From Anisodus tanguticus (taxonomy: Eukaryota > Streptophyta > Magnoliopsida > Solanales > Solanaceae): 64,000 nucleotides of DNA. The notes under the pieces were generated by a model. That model did not search any database. It was not told the origin of the DNA and saw nothing but the letters and a program-made list of their open reading frames with translations. Made by a program: the position numbers and the translations under genes. The stretch lies in contig CM067548.1 in NCBI GenBank assembly GCA_034509755.1, positions 11,429,188 to 11,493,187 on the forward strand, given 5' to 3'. How positions within the stretch are numbered: the first letter of the stretch is position 1; each line of letters starts with the position of its first letter. Of the stretch, positions 1 to 13,100 are shown piece after piece.

Positions 1-774
1 ATCAGCCTCAACAATCAAAAGCTGAATAAATTGGTTGAGGAAATCCTGAAATGCATCCAAAAAGCTCTTGAACCCATCCAACTGTCCATCAAAAAGCTTG
101 AAGCTAGAGTTAATAATCTTGAGCAGACAAATAGAGGTGATGACATCGCGGATATCCGTGCAAAGTTGGCAAAGTCAAAGCAGATGTGCGATTGCTAAAA
201 CCTGACTTGAGTACATTTGATGCCCCGATTCAACCACAAGAGCAGCTGAAAGGGAGTATTGATTCTTGATGATGAGAGTAGTAGGGCTTCGGGTTCAAGA
301 ATGCCGAACGAAGACGATGCCTCGGGTAGTGGTAGTGAGTCAGAGACAGATGAAAAGAGCATAGAGGTTGTTGGTGCTGCGAAAGGAAAAGCACCTGCTG
401 ATGCGGTGACAGAAGAAGAGGGGCTAGCAAACTTGCCCGAAAAAGTTCAGATTCAGCGGTCCATTGAAGATTTTGTTGATAAGCAGCGGTGTATCGAATC
501 AAGCTCACAGGGTCCCACTAAACAGGAGCAGGCCCTGCCTTCCCCACAGGAGAGCACAATTGCTTCAGTTGATCCAATTCCACAAGAGACCACAGTTGCT
601 CCGGTTGATCCAGTGTCACAGGATAGCAGGTCGATTATTCCCAATCCTTCCATCACTCTAATAGCGGCAGAGGTAGCAGTTCATGAGCCTACTTCTCCAC
701 TCGCAGACCTGGTCACCACCGCACCAGAGGCTACCGCTCCCAGTTCTGAGGCCCCCGCGGCCCAAACAGACTAG
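1..774 (+). pseudogene. C-terminal part of a retrotransposon accessory ORF, frameshifted
   Basis: Frame 1 is open from the window edge to a stop at 196-198 and encodes a charged, heptad-like segment rich in Leu, Glu and Lys, probably a coiled coil. The matching continuation is in another frame (about 178-266), and a third frame (259-774) encodes 171 residues that are acidic, Ser/Pro/Thr-rich and low in complexity. So there are at least two frame breaks. The layout resembles the tails of predicted Solanaceae proteins often labelled 'putative plant transposon protein', encoded next to the 3' LTR of Ty3 elements. I do not see a catalytic domain, and the function is unknown. Confidence 0.5.
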
Positions 775-2369
775 TGCGCCTCTGGGAGCTCATATCCTTC
801 ATAGTTTGATGTTATACTGCATTGGGGACAATGCATGCTTTTTTTTGTTGGGGTTGGGGTAGCTATAATGTGGAGCTTGATATTTCTGGGATATGTATGT
901 ATGACTGGTATTTTTGTTGCTCTTGGCTTTTCTTTGCCATGGTTCTTTTCCCGAGAGCATTTATTTCTATTGAACCTGACATGTTTAGGTTGTGTTAGAT
1001 AAACAGAGTGATATTGATTTATATGGTAGTGGTTGGATTAATCTATGGAATATATGGTGTTTTGAAGTTGAAATTGACACCCGTCCAAAATTTTGTGTAG
1101 TCAAACTGTGTTAGCGATTTGACATGCATGATTCTCTTTATGACATTATGAGTATTGGGATATTGGTGTACTGAGTACCTGCTTGGTAAGTCAAATAAAT
1201 TTGAAAATGAGATACTCAATCTGTATGCCATTGTGTTGTGAGTTGTTAGTATAATGTTCATGTGTTGTACTTGCAATCTAGAACTTGCCTAGTTAGTCGT
1301 GTCGTGTTTCTAATGATAGTTTGGTTGTGAGATGATCTTAGGTTGTATGTGTTATTTTTGAAAAAAGCCTCTTAAGCCTTTCTAGCCCTCCATTGAACAA
1401 ATAATACCACTAGTAACCCTATTTGAGCCTACGGCCTTTTCTTTGGTTCCCACATTACAAGCCTTTATCCTTTTTGATGAAATTCTCTCTTTTGAACTCC
1501 TCTCCTTGAACATTAAAAGTGTGAATATGAGCCAGCCAGGCCTAAGTTGGGGGTGATAGTGTTACTTGAGAATTGGTGAAGAATTGTATTGTGGTTTTGT
1601 GAATAAATGCCTAATTAAAAAATTAAAAAAAAGATGTATCTTTGTGAAAAAGGAATTGGAAAAGAACAAAAAAATCAAGAAAATGGTTGCACAAAAAGAA
1701 GTTGGGATAGTGGGGGAAGCTAGCTTGCAAAGGAAGGAGCAATGTATTGAAATAAAGAGAAAAATAAACAAGGATTGAAATGAAAGATGTGTCTAGTGTT
1801 CAAGGAGGGTGTAGTCACTTGTATCCCAAATACTTATCCTACCCTTCCCAAAGCCTACATTACAACCTAAGAAAAAGTCCTAATGTGATCATCATTGAAC
1901 CATCCGAAGTTGAGGGCATTGAAAATAAGGGCAAGCATATGGCATTGACATTTGTGGTATATGAACTTCTTTGTGAGTGCGAGTGTGTTTTCTTCTCTTT
2001 AGTCTCTTTGCCCGATTGTACTCGTACATATGTGTGTTGGGGCTTTCTTTGGTCTTTGTGAGGGCATATGGGTTGAGGAAATTGTTGAGAATGAGTGACT
2101 ACCTAAAACAGAACTTGTGTGTACATTGATACTCCCAATAACATGATGTCATTGATTGAAGCTTCATTGTGAATCGTGATGAATTTTGAGTGATGCATCT
2201 TGTTTGAAAAATGTGAAAGTGAGGGGGTCATTCCAAGTGAACGTGCATGCCGGTGGTTACTAGCCAATACCATTGGAGACAATTTTGCTTTGTGATACCT
2301 AGGTGTTTGTGATAAGTCGTATGTATTGTTTTACTTACTTGAGGACAAGCAAAGACTTTAAGTTGGGGG
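775..2369 (+). other. Non-coding spacer between accessory ORF and 3' LTR
   Basis: There is no credible gene here; the small open frames are AT-rich and low in complexity. Three G-rich polypurine-like tracts occur: about 848-860, about 1542-1551 (AAGTTGGGGGTGA context) and 2360-2369. Only the last directly abuts an LTR. The second has nearly the same sequence as the functional-looking one and could be an internal polypurine tract or a duplicated 3' end. Confidence 0.5.
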
Positions 2370-3697
2370 TGTTGATGTGCCGCGAAATTACGGCACAATT
2401 GATGTCTTTTACATGAAGTTTTGATTGTTTTTAAGTAGATTATATGTCGTTTCTTAGTTGTTTTCTGTTGTGTATGGATAATTGACTCAAAGTGCCAAAG
2501 ATGAGCAAATGTGCAAACTGAAGGCTGAAATTGACCGATATGCGACGCAAATATATATATGCTAGGGCAGAATTAAACGCAGAATGGAAACAGTGAAGTA
2601 AGCATTTTGGGATTTAATGTCACCGATATGCGGTGCAAAACAATATATGCGGCGCAAATCAACCTCAGTCTGCCGCATATTTGTATTGCTCTACGCCAAA
2701 TTGAAATGCACCGCATATCCCTATATGTGGTGAGATATGCAGCGCATATACGCCCGTCGGGCCATTTTTGTCCTATTTTTGTGCACGGATTTTGAGTATT
2801 ATGCACGGATTTTGAGTATTATAAATACAATTTCTAGGGTTTTATTTCATTATTCAGATTTCTAAACTTGTCCCACTTGTAAGTTGCATTGAAGACAAGC
2901 TTTTGAAGCTTTTGAGAAGAAGATTCCTTCATTTTTGTCAACTTTCATTGATTGTAAGCTTTAATGTCTTCTTTAATACTATCTTTATTGTCTTGTTTTG
3001 TACCAAACATTATGAGTAGCTAAACATAATATTAAGGTTGTGGACTCAAACGATAGGTGTTTTAACATTGAATATATGTATATTGGGTTGTTAGTTTCTA
3101 TTTATTTCTTGTGCTTTAAAGTTTGGTTGGTGGTTGCAAACATTAACCTAGGCCATAAACCCCTTCTCTACTTGGGAAAGTGAGCTAGGGTTCGGTAGAA
3201 ATACTTAGCGAGAACTCGAGGCGCTAACCCTCGTTTAATAGACTCACTTAGGGATAAGATGAGTTTACTTGGCATAATTAATCGATTTGTTAATTAACTC
3301 TTTCGCATTTGGGAAAATCGTAAAGAGGAGATACTCTCCAACTATTGGGAAATATTAGAGTCATTAAGAGATTAAGTGCAAACAATGCAATAACCCATTA
3401 GAAATATATCATATTAACACCTATAGCATTACACTCTATCATAACCGGGACACAACCTTGGTTTCTCTCTAGAAGTTTATAAATCTTAAATCATCATAGC
3501 TAATTATCTTATCAAACTAGCTTTAGTACAAATTTCCATCAATCTTTCGAGGAATAGGATTACGACTAGAGTCAAGTATCACACAACGTAAAGTAATCTT
3601 TTCTCACCGTATTCCCTGTCGATCCCAGCCTAGTTGGGTTACTATATTTGACAACGTCCACTTTACGCCATAAATTAGGTGTAATTTGAGCGTATCA
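2370..3697 (+). repeat. 3' LTR (1328 bp) of the Ty3 element
   Basis: The LTR starts TGTTGATGTG right after the polypurine tract and ends GAGCGTATCA. The 3' end (CTTTACGCC...ATTAGGTGTAATTTGAGCG) matches the pattern I associate with Athila/Tat LTR ends in Solanaceae. The U3 part (about 2535-2760) carries repeated GATATGCGGCGCAAA-like motifs and their inverted forms. A 20-bp direct duplication (2781-2820) lies just before a TATA-like box. Confidence 0.7.
2820..2827 (+). promoter_or_regulatory. TATA-like box in the Ty3 LTR
   Basis: The string TATAAATA lies in the middle of the LTR, after two tandem 20-bp copies ending TTTGAGTATT and followed by a T-rich leader. The position fits the U3/R boundary of an LTR promoter. 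No transcription start can be proven from sequence. Confidence 0.4.
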
Positions 3698-4001
3698 TGG
3701 GTAAATAGACTATGTGAAGGAGCAACAGGTATACTTTAAATAACAAAAGGATGTTGGTAATTTATACAACTAGAAGGACACATGCAATTCTCAAACCAAC
3801 TGCGTACCTGAGACACACACATACATATACATAAACAACTCACACATTTAAATTATGCACTTATGGATTAGGTTGATAACTACTCAGTGCTCACAAGACA
3901 TGGACAAGTATAGAGGAAGGCCTAAAGCTCATATTAGATGGTGTTACAAACCAATAATACTTTATTCAATTTGAGAAAAAACATATTTTCAAGAGACAAA
4001 C
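3698..4001 (-). other. Remaining intron of the SET-domain gene next to the Ty3 LTR
   Basis: AT-rich, unique-looking sequence between the donor at 4001 and the LTR end at 3697. I see no exon in it. It is best explained as the proximal part of the intron into which the Ty3 element inserted. Confidence 0.5.
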
Positions 4002-4134
4002 CTGTATTAAATACCTCTGGCAGTGTATCAAAGTATAACTTAAATTTGGAATCAGGGTTATGCTTCTCCTTCATGCTCCACAACAGTAACATTGTTTCTG
4101 CTGACATGCCCTCGACCTTTTCCAAAATGGAATA
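4002..4134 (-). CDS. SET-domain gene, exon 6 (last visible exon)
   Basis: This is 133 nt, with acceptor TTTATGTGGCAG and donor AATACAG|GTTTGT. It encodes YSILEKVEGM, then LLLWSMKEKHNPDSKF and KLYFDTLPEVFNT, a highly characteristic LSMT/SETD3 block. An alternative donor (CCAGAG|GTATTT, exon end 4015) would drop VFNT. Past the donor the genomic frame reads LSLENM, not the expected LSFGVDA, so an intron starts here. The next exon is not in the window. Confidence 0.85.
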
Positions 4135-7100
4135 CTGCCACATAAATGAAAAATTTGTTAGCCAGTCCACTTACAAGATAGTCAGTGGTATGGTATAAAT
4201 CCATATACACCCTTCTCAGCTTTTCATGCTGATAAAGCGTGAGAATTTACAGTTGAGAGGTTTTATAATAGAAGCTGAACTATTGCAGATTTTAAATAAG
4301 GTTTAGATTTTCAGATTGGATTTCATCTAAAGGAGGGTTTGAGAATCCTCTGTTCTTTTTTAAACTCAGAAGGCAAATCCTCTGTTCTTTTTTTTAAAAA
4401 TGAAATGTTTTATCAGTTGTTCTACCCCTCCCTCTTAGTCTCTTCTCTCTTATTTTCCTCTTTCTCTTTCTATTCTTCTCCCTTTTCCCTCTTCCTTCTA
4501 GAGTTGCATCAATCTTGGTACTTGTTAGAATCTTGTAGATATTCTAGGATCCTATAATTATGTAATTGATTCTATTTTCCTTTCTTAGGACATGTACACT
4601 TAGCTACTTAAACCCCAATAGCTTGAGGGAATAATCAAGCAATGTTTTTTCTCAATATCATTTTCCTTGTTTCATTTCTCACATGGTATTAGAGTTTTTG
4701 TTAGTTACTAATTGTTGTGCATTTACCATTAATATCATGCAGAATACAAATAGTCATGCAGTTATTCCTTTTTTTTTCAGCGACAGTCTCGTCCTACTTC
4801 AATTATGTGGCTGTTGCGCATCAATCAACATCATAGTCAGACTCGGCACATCCTGGTGAGAAGAACCCAAAAACTGGCAACCCCATCGGAGTTGTCACGT
4901 GGCTCCACATGCCGGAAAGAAGCTCAACTTTTCGGCTAGATCTGTCCACGCGCCGGGCACGTGTGAGTAATTTTAATGGCTTTCCGATGAATTCCTTCTT
5001 CTTTAGTGCTCGCCTCTTCATCCCGAGCTAGTCCATCCAATTTCCGCTACAATCCAGCCACCGAAATTCTAGTTTAAGAGGGACAATTCAATTTTCCAGC
5101 GGAATTCTTCAATATTCCGACAAGATTTATTGATTTATGGCCACTTCAAGTGAAGATCTTGATTTCTCAGAGGTCGCCTTCCCTTTTCCGACCCCATTCA
5201 ACTGAAAATCTTCAGTTTCTACCATCGGTATAAGAGTCAAAGTTCAAATTCTGCCAGAAATGACGAAAAGGAGTGTTTTTGATCCCAAGTCTGATTCGAC
5301 ATTCCAAAGTTGACCAGATAAGTTTTAGCCGAGAAATTGAGAAACTGGATGTAGCAAAATGGGAACCAATAGTATGAATAGTTGTATGGTTTCTCTACTG
5401 GATCATATTGAATCCCTTTAGTAGAAAGCACGTAAACATACATCCTCTAAGATAGCTTCAGTCATTCAGGCAGATAATAGCATGACCCGAATATCTCGAT
5501 CTTCCTCTCCCAGTAGTTGGATTATTGATTCAGGTTCTGATCACATTTCTGGTAAAAAATCTCTTCACTACCTATTTCTTACTCTCAGCCTTTCCCAGCT
5601 ATCACATGGTCAATCGGTCTCAAACCATGGCAACTCGAGCTAGTCTACTTCCTTACCTTTAAATTCAGTTCTTTATATTCCCGGTAGTCCTTTTAATCTC
5701 ATATCCATTAGTCGCTTAGCCAGATCACTTAATTGCTCTATATTATTTTTCGATGACTTTGTTTTCATACAGGAACGCAGTACAGGATGGATCACTGGTA
5801 CAGGATATGAAACACATGGACTTTATTACCTTATCCTTCCGAAGTCACTCGCTTCTTGTTCTACTTCAACAACTTGTCCTGTTGTTGATTCACCCGATTT
5901 ATTACATAGACTGGTTGGGACATCACAGTTTATCAGAACTTCATAAAGTGGTACCTAGTTTGTCTCACTTGTTTATTTTAGAGTGTGAGTCATGTCAACT
6001 CGGTAGGCATACTCGCTCTCATTTCCCTCAACGTCCTGATAATCAAGCAGTCGCCTTTCACTTTAGTTCATTCAGATATTTGGGGTCCTAGTTGGGTCAG
6101 TTCTACCTTAAAATTCTGTTACTTTATCAGTTTCATTGATGATTATTCCAGGTGCACTTAGATATTCTGGATGAAAAATCAATCTGAGTTGTTTTTTTAT
6201 TTGGACTTGCATCGTTGAAATCCAAAATCAATTTGGGGTTTCTATTAGTACATCTCATAGCGACGATGCCCCAGAGTATTTATCTTCTCCATTTCAGCTA
6301 TTCATACTCTCATGGGATCATTCATCAAACATCTTGCCCTTACACATCTCAACAAAATGAAGCAGCTAAAAGGAAGAATACGCATCTTAATGAGATTGCT
6401 CGTACCCTACTCATACAATCTCATATTCCGCTGCATTTTTGAGGGGATGTAGTTCTATACATCCTGTTACCTATTAATCGTATGCCATCCTCAGCAATCC
6501 AGAATCAAATTCCATACTCTGTTTTGATTCCCCACTTACCTTTGTTCTCTCTTCCACCTCGTGTCTTTGATAGCACGTGTTTTGTTCATAACCTTACTTC
6601 ATGAAGAGATAAGTTAGCTCCCTATTCTCTTAAATGTGTTTCTAGGTTACTTCAGAATGCATAAGGGATATCGATGTTATTCACTTGACCTCCAGCAGGG
6701 CCTTATGTCTGCTGATGTTACTTTCTTTGAAAACTAGCCATACTTCACAAGTCCAGGTTTTCGCTTAGACATCTCTGAGGTGTTACCAGTTCCATCTTTT
6801 GGAGATACAGTCACTATCTCTTCTTTCATCTTCCTCCATAGCTTCACCACCTATAGCTCCAGTTCCATCACCTACAGCTCCAGCTCCACCACCTACAGCT
6901 CTAGTTCCATCACCTGCAGCTCCAGCTCCACCACCTTTAGCCAGTTGCACCTACAACTCCAGTCCAACCTTCTACAGCTGTACGACTCTTGATTTATCAT
7001 CATCTACAGCATCCAACATCAAGTCTAGATGATTCACGACCTGTACCGGATCCTTCACCTACTTCGAACTTGTCTCCTCCTGGTCCATCATCGCACTCAG

Positions 7101-10100
7101 AAAAGGTATTTGATCTACTCGTAATTTCAATCCCCATTATAAATGTAGTTATCATTGTTTATCATCACCCCTTATGCCTGTGTGCCTTCTTTGTCCTCTA
7201 TTTTTATCCCTAAGTCCACAGGTGAAGCGTCATTTCAGGATGGCGATAGGCTATGATCAAGGAAGTGTTTGCTTTACATGTTAGTAATACTTGGGAGCTT
7301 GTTCCTCTACCTCAAGGTAAACCTACAGTTGCAGTCAAAGTGGATCCAGCTGGTCAAATTAATCTAACTTAAAAATACCTCCTTGTTGCCAAAAGTAATA
7401 TTCAGATATAGCATCTGTCCGTCTTTTCCTATCTATGGCGGTTGTTCGTCATTAGTCTCTTTATTATTTGGACTACTGGAATTAAAGTGTTGACTCCAAA
7501 TGGACTTGCAATTCTATCCTCCCATCCAATCTCATTTTCGGTTATGCTCTACTCCTGAAAATAAGTCCTTTCACTACACAAAAATTAAGATGTCGAGACT
7601 TCAATATATGCACTTCAATCACTTGAGAGTTTAAACTTGACAAGTGTCTAGCATGCAAAAGCCAAAATAGTGAAATCTAATTGTTGAATTTGTTTAGCAA
7701 GCCAATGGGAAAGGCAAGGAGAAAAAAACATAAATGATTCAACCAACAAATGCCCATAACATTGACAAAGTGTACCATGTCATATTCATGCACAAGATTC
7801 TCTGAAATAACGACGGATAAAGGGATCTCCAAGGCAATGTCTCCAATTCTCAAGTCTTGTCTTGCAACGGCTCCCCTTCCAGCTCCTTCAAAGTCTGCAT
7901 CACAAGATACACAAATGTGCAAGGAAATGAAAATACTATTTCTACCTTTTTCAATCAAGATGCTAGCCATTGAAGGAGCTTAATAATACAGTTTGTAAGT
8001 GAAACAATGACAGGAAATTGACGTAGGAAGTATCAGATTAACCAGTAAAAAACAATTCCTGAACTGGAGGTAAATGTCCAACTGTCTAGAAAGGCTAGGA
8101 GTAAATTAATTTTTTTTTTTGATAAGGAAAGCTAGGAGTAAATTAATTTATTTTTGATAAGGAAGGCTAGGAGTAAATTATTGAAAGGGTCGAGTTTATA
8201 AGGCTGCATAATGCTGAAACAATGGGAAAAGTATGATGGTAAAGTTGTGCAATAGCTGAAGGAGGGTGAGAGCTTGGGAAATCAAAGAGGAGAACAAGAA
8301 AAAATATTCTATGTTGTTGGCATTGGCAAACTGCAACTTCGAGAGGAAGAGGATGAGAAATATTCTAGGAATCTCACCCAAAAATTCCCTAGAGATAGAC
8401 ACCAAAGGTAAGACCGCATAAATCACGTGCTGAACACGTAGGCAAAATGTTGTGTATTAGCTACGGAAAAACAACTATTGATGTGTAAAGGGAATCCCGA
8501 CTTTATAAGGTGTCAGCAGGAAAAATATACAAATTGGGGGGAGTATATATTAAGCCTACAAGCAAATAGCAACGACTCATACTTCTCACCCTTGAATGGA
8601 TGAAAATACAGTAATTGTTATCTTGTTAGCAATCATGTTATGGGTTACTAAAGAATTTGATCAACAAAACTAATCTAGTGTTTTCATGTAATAATTTGTT
8701 TTCCTTCTTTTTTTAAACACTGGTGGTGTCCAGGCCAGCTTTATTGCACCTCGACTTATCCACCCCTCAGCCTGCCCAACCCACAACCACAGGTTGCTAA
8801 GGTAATCCTCCCCACCAAGATTGAAAGGATGAGCTCACGTCAACTATTCCAAGTTGTTACTCCCATACCTCAACCACAAAGCATTTAATTGAAAACATGT
8901 GCTAATTTGTTTCACAAAACATGTAATGAAGACATGTTTTATTTAATAGAAAAACAAAAGAGCAAGTTTGATAGGCATAAAAATGTTCTTGCAACAAGTT
9001 TGAAAGTAGGAAGTAGATGGCAAGAGGTTAAGACGAGGAGTGTATGGGCAAGAGGGTCTGCAGGGTGAGGTGCAAGAAAGGCAATAAGCAGAGGGAGGTT
9101 GTCTTGAAGAAGATTAAAATAAATGAAAATAAAACAGTATTCAACGTTATTCCCTTTTTTTGAAGTAGTTTTCTGACACCAAAGACAAGTACAACTCAAA
9201 CAAAAAAGAAATGAAATTCACAAAAGTGGTTTAGTAACACCAACAAAAAGGTCATCACACAAAACTCACGTAAACAGGGAAGTTATCTACATAATGGTAA
9301 CACTGAATTGCAATTCTATAGTTCCTAGATTAAGCTCAAAAGCTTAGCCCAGAAAGAATATGAGTTTCCTCTTTGTTCCAATAGCAAGTTATCTTGACTT
9401 TTGTATTCGTGATGAGATGAGAACTTACAAGATATCTCCAATTGTGACTTCACACCTTGGTCTTCGCCCCACTGTTGTAAACCTTTCTCTTGCTCACAGC
9501 TAGATTGAGTAACAACTTTTTTCTCCTCCTTGAATTTCTCTCCCAACTCAGAAATCGAGTTGACAGCTACAACTCGTAATTCTTGCAATGCGGTTGTTGA
9601 ACAATGTTCTCCCTCCAACTTAGCAATGGCTGTAAGAATTGAACTCAAAGCTTCCATCTCATTCCTTGGACTATTAAAACCTACCATATCCGTGACATCT
9701 TCTCCACCAAAGTAAAGTTCCAGCTAAACCAAAGACAACTTTTATCAGTACGATAAATCTCATCAACAAAATGATACTTGGAGATGTTTGATTGTCATTC
9801 TGTTAGTGGCACATTAATGATTTTTCCCCTCTTTTGATAAGCTGTGGTATATTCAGAACTGAACTTATAGTAAAACTGTTCTTTTGGCAGATATAAAACC
9901 GGCATAGTAAGGAGCTTCTTAAAAGCAACTGAATTAACATATATTATGCTTCACCAACAATCCATACCTTCATAAGATTTGACATGAAGAACTGAATAGA
10001 TCTGAACAAAAGTAAGGTAAAGTCGAGATAAATTTCGCCTGAAAAATGACCGTAGTCATTTTGTCAAGAAAAGACTTTCAGCACATTTCCCAAGTCAAAG

Positions 10101-13100
10101 CAAAAAATAAAACAAAAGTGTTATTAGCATTTAAAAGTTACTCAACTCTAGATATTAGTTGTTGAGAAAGGAATACCTCATCTAAGTTTATGATTCTAGC
10201 TCTCTGAAGTATCAAAAGTAAAGAAGACTTCAATTCACCAGGACTTGCAGAGCTCTGTATGGATACATGTTTTGCATGAGAACCCATGTCTTCCAGCAGT
10301 TTCTGTAGACAAGATTAGATTACACCATGTCCAGAGCACATAAGAGAAACATTAAGAACAGACTTTTCAAGTTTCTATATGGACTATGTAACAAAATGAA
10401 GGGACATAGTGAAGCAATCCAACCTCTCATTTTGCGTGTTTGTGTCCTAATTATGTTTTGAGCCTTTGCATAAATTGATATTACTATTGGGGATTTGTTG
10501 GTATGGTTTGGGTTGGGATCTGAGGTGCTCAGATGATTTTTGGCACAATTTGCCACTTGAGACAACATCAAGGGTGAACCACGATCTCGGAGCTTGTCTC
10601 GCAATCACGAGGTGCTGAGCAGCCAAATTTTCGCCATGGCATGGTGGGAGATCGAAACATTGGGTAAGGTGTCAGGCAAGACTTCACTATCGTGGTTAAC
10701 TTATCGCGATGACTCTCGGCCTGGGTTATTTCCGCGATAGCGAGCAGGGTGCTATGATCACAATGAAGCTCCTAGGGTATAAAGATCAGTTTCATGGACA
10801 GCAGCTATTGTTACCCCATTTTTACATTCAAAGTTTCGGGAATTGGAGATTGGGATTTCGCCCTTTGAGTTGGGGTAAGTATTCTAATCACTACCTTGAG
10901 TTTATATCATGATTGTGTGCTAAGGTTAACCATAAAACATGGAATTTAATGGCAAAAAATATGGATTTTAAGCCTAAACCCTAGAACCATCAAATCCTAA
11001 ATTTGATGGGCTAAATGTCTCAAAATGAAAATCCTAAATTTGATTGACCTCAATGGGTTTTTTTTCTCAAACTTGCACTCTTTTACCTACTGTATATGGG
11101 GTACTGTATATATCATGAGGTGAAGAGCAAATATGGGGATAGAGGGATATCATACGCGATGTATTGTTGTTATCTTTTTGTGCATCGGTTAAATGCTAGA
11201 ATAACATTATGGACTTCATGTACGTTGATTTACATGGTTGTATTGCTTATCATGCACTGAGGTCTGTGTATTTTTATGTTGAATTGCATACGAGCTTCAC
11301 ACTGAGTTGTGGGATATGTTTTGGGCATGTGGACTCATGTCCGAGTTATCAGTTACGAGCATGAGGACTCATGTTCGGGTTGTATATCTATTGTATACTG
11401 CTATGTTAATACCATGTTTAGGAGCATGTTATTGTTGTTGATTATCATACAAGTTTTGGATTTGTTTAAAAGACTACTTTCGTATCACGACCCTCGCCAC
11501 TACCATGTTGGGGACAGTCAATGATACTTATTAAGTATTCCCTGCACTCAACCCCCCCCCCCCCCCCCCAAATCTTAAAATGCAGATACGGTTCCTAGCA
11601 CCAGCGAGCCTCGGAGTTGATCATTCTTAATTGTTTGAGTTCGGATTCCAGTAGTAAGCCAACTGCTTAGTTCTGCGTTGGCGGAAGTTCTTTTACATTA
11701 TTCAGTTTATTACCATTTCGACTTTACTCTTGTACTTATAAACTCGTGAATGCTCATGATTTAGTATATAACGGGTCATGTTTTATTTGAGCTTCCGCAT
11801 TGTATTTGGATAGTTGGTTTTCGGTGATTATGTGGTTGTCTTTATAAGACTTGTACCCGTTTGGTATGAGATGGTTGTCTTTTTTGTGGTTCGCTCGAAT
11901 GGGGGGTCGTTTGGTGCCCGTTACGAGGCTTTGAGATTTTGGGTCATGACAGGCAGCTAGAAGGAATAAGGACTATCAATAATCTGCTTTCAAAACCTCA
12001 AACCTTCTTTTTCTTGAAGAACTTGTCATTTTCTGGAAGCTCAAGCATCAAAGAGATGTCACCATCAGTATGTGCATCATGAAGCAAGTTCTGGTTCAGT
12101 AGCTACAAGGAAAAAGAAAAGGAAAGTACGTACTTCAGCAGTAATTACACAGTATAAAATCTATAATTTGATTGTTTTAGCAACTAAAGAAAATATACTA
12201 CATTTATAAAAAAATCTGTAGTTCTTTTCTAATTTCTTGATTAAAAGAACTACAGAAATATATTGCGTTGAAACATTCAGCCCAAGGCCAAATCTTGGTG
12301 TGTTCATGGTTCAGACATTCTTGGAAATCAACTGAAGCATCCAACTTACTTGAAATGGTTATTCAGGATGTATTTCAATTTTCTGTATTTATATCTCAAG
12401 AATCATTTTTTTTTTGTGCTAAAAAAGCTTATAGAACTAGTTCAGCATTTTAGAAGTTTAAGCAAAGAAAAAAAAGGGAAAAGAAATATATACACATTAG
12501 TACATGATTACATTATAAAAGTCTCTCTCACTTCGTATCTGGAAACCCCTATTAGTCTACCACTCCAACAAACAGCAGCTGCTCCAATCTGCTTCTTTAC
12601 CCTCTATCGCCAACAGTGATCTTGCAACGCGTCTTTGTTCTCTCTCGCTCTCCTATCTAGCACGCCCCATCTCCTTCGCAAGCCATGCTTGATACTTGAC
12701 ATCTTATTCGAAAATATTGAAAATTGGAAACTTAAGACGACATGTCGTTATTGAATTTGGAGCATTAGGATTCTTAGGTAAATATTTAAAAACTATATTC
12801 ATGTTGTTGACTTGTGTTTATGACCAACCCGATATAATTCATGTTCTTGATTTGTGTATCAAAAAGGATTTGTGATTATGACCAACCCAATATAATTCAT
12901 TGATAATGTTACTGCAGACTGCACCATTATGTTCCTTTTAACTTTACAGGCTTATACATGAAATTAGGTCTGTTTCTTATTTCATTGTAATTGATATGTT
13001 CACTATTCTGATAGTTTTTACTGTGTTTTTAAGGCTAACTAACTCACCACTGCTAAAATTTACTATAATTTCTAGTTGTCACGATCTTCCTGAAATGTGG

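Larger units (their letters stand above)
1..3697 (+). mobile_element. 3' part of a Ty3/gypsy LTR retrotransposon (Athila/Tat-like)
   Basis: The window opens inside this element. It shows, in order, the tail of a degenerate accessory reading frame (1-774), a 1.6 kb non-coding spacer, a polypurine tract of the form AAGTTGGGGG (2360-2369) and an LTR that starts TG and ends CA (2370-3697). A long spacer with a G-rich tract directly before an LTR beginning TGTTGATG is familiar from large Athila/Tat Ty3 elements of Solanaceae; that placement is from memory. The 5' end is outside the window, so the target duplication cannot be tested. The element ends in what should be an intron of the minus-strand SET-domain gene, 304 bp from its last visible exon. 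Confidence 0.7.
4523..7570 (+). mobile_element. Decayed Ty1/copia retrotransposon in an intron of the SET-domain gene
   Basis: A short LTR (4523-4681) is followed by a tRNA-Met-type primer site and then scattered copia pol motifs up to the start of the reverse transcriptase. The rest of pol and the 3' LTR are missing. It lies on the plus strand, opposite to the host gene, between exons at 4134 and 7776. It has many stops and frameshifts. Confidence 0.75.
7895..9428 (-). other. Intron 4 of the SET-domain gene
   Basis: About 1.5 kb of AT-rich intron between two phased exons. It contains a 35-40 bp tandem repeat (8091-8180) and a degraded SINE (about 8712-8850). I see no coding potential besides short chance frames. 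Confidence 0.6.

Noticed and set aside
6780..7032. Ser/Thr/Tyr-rich and Pro/Ala-rich repetitive frames
   Set aside because: These are alternative frames of the low-complexity linker between integrase and RT of the copia remnant.
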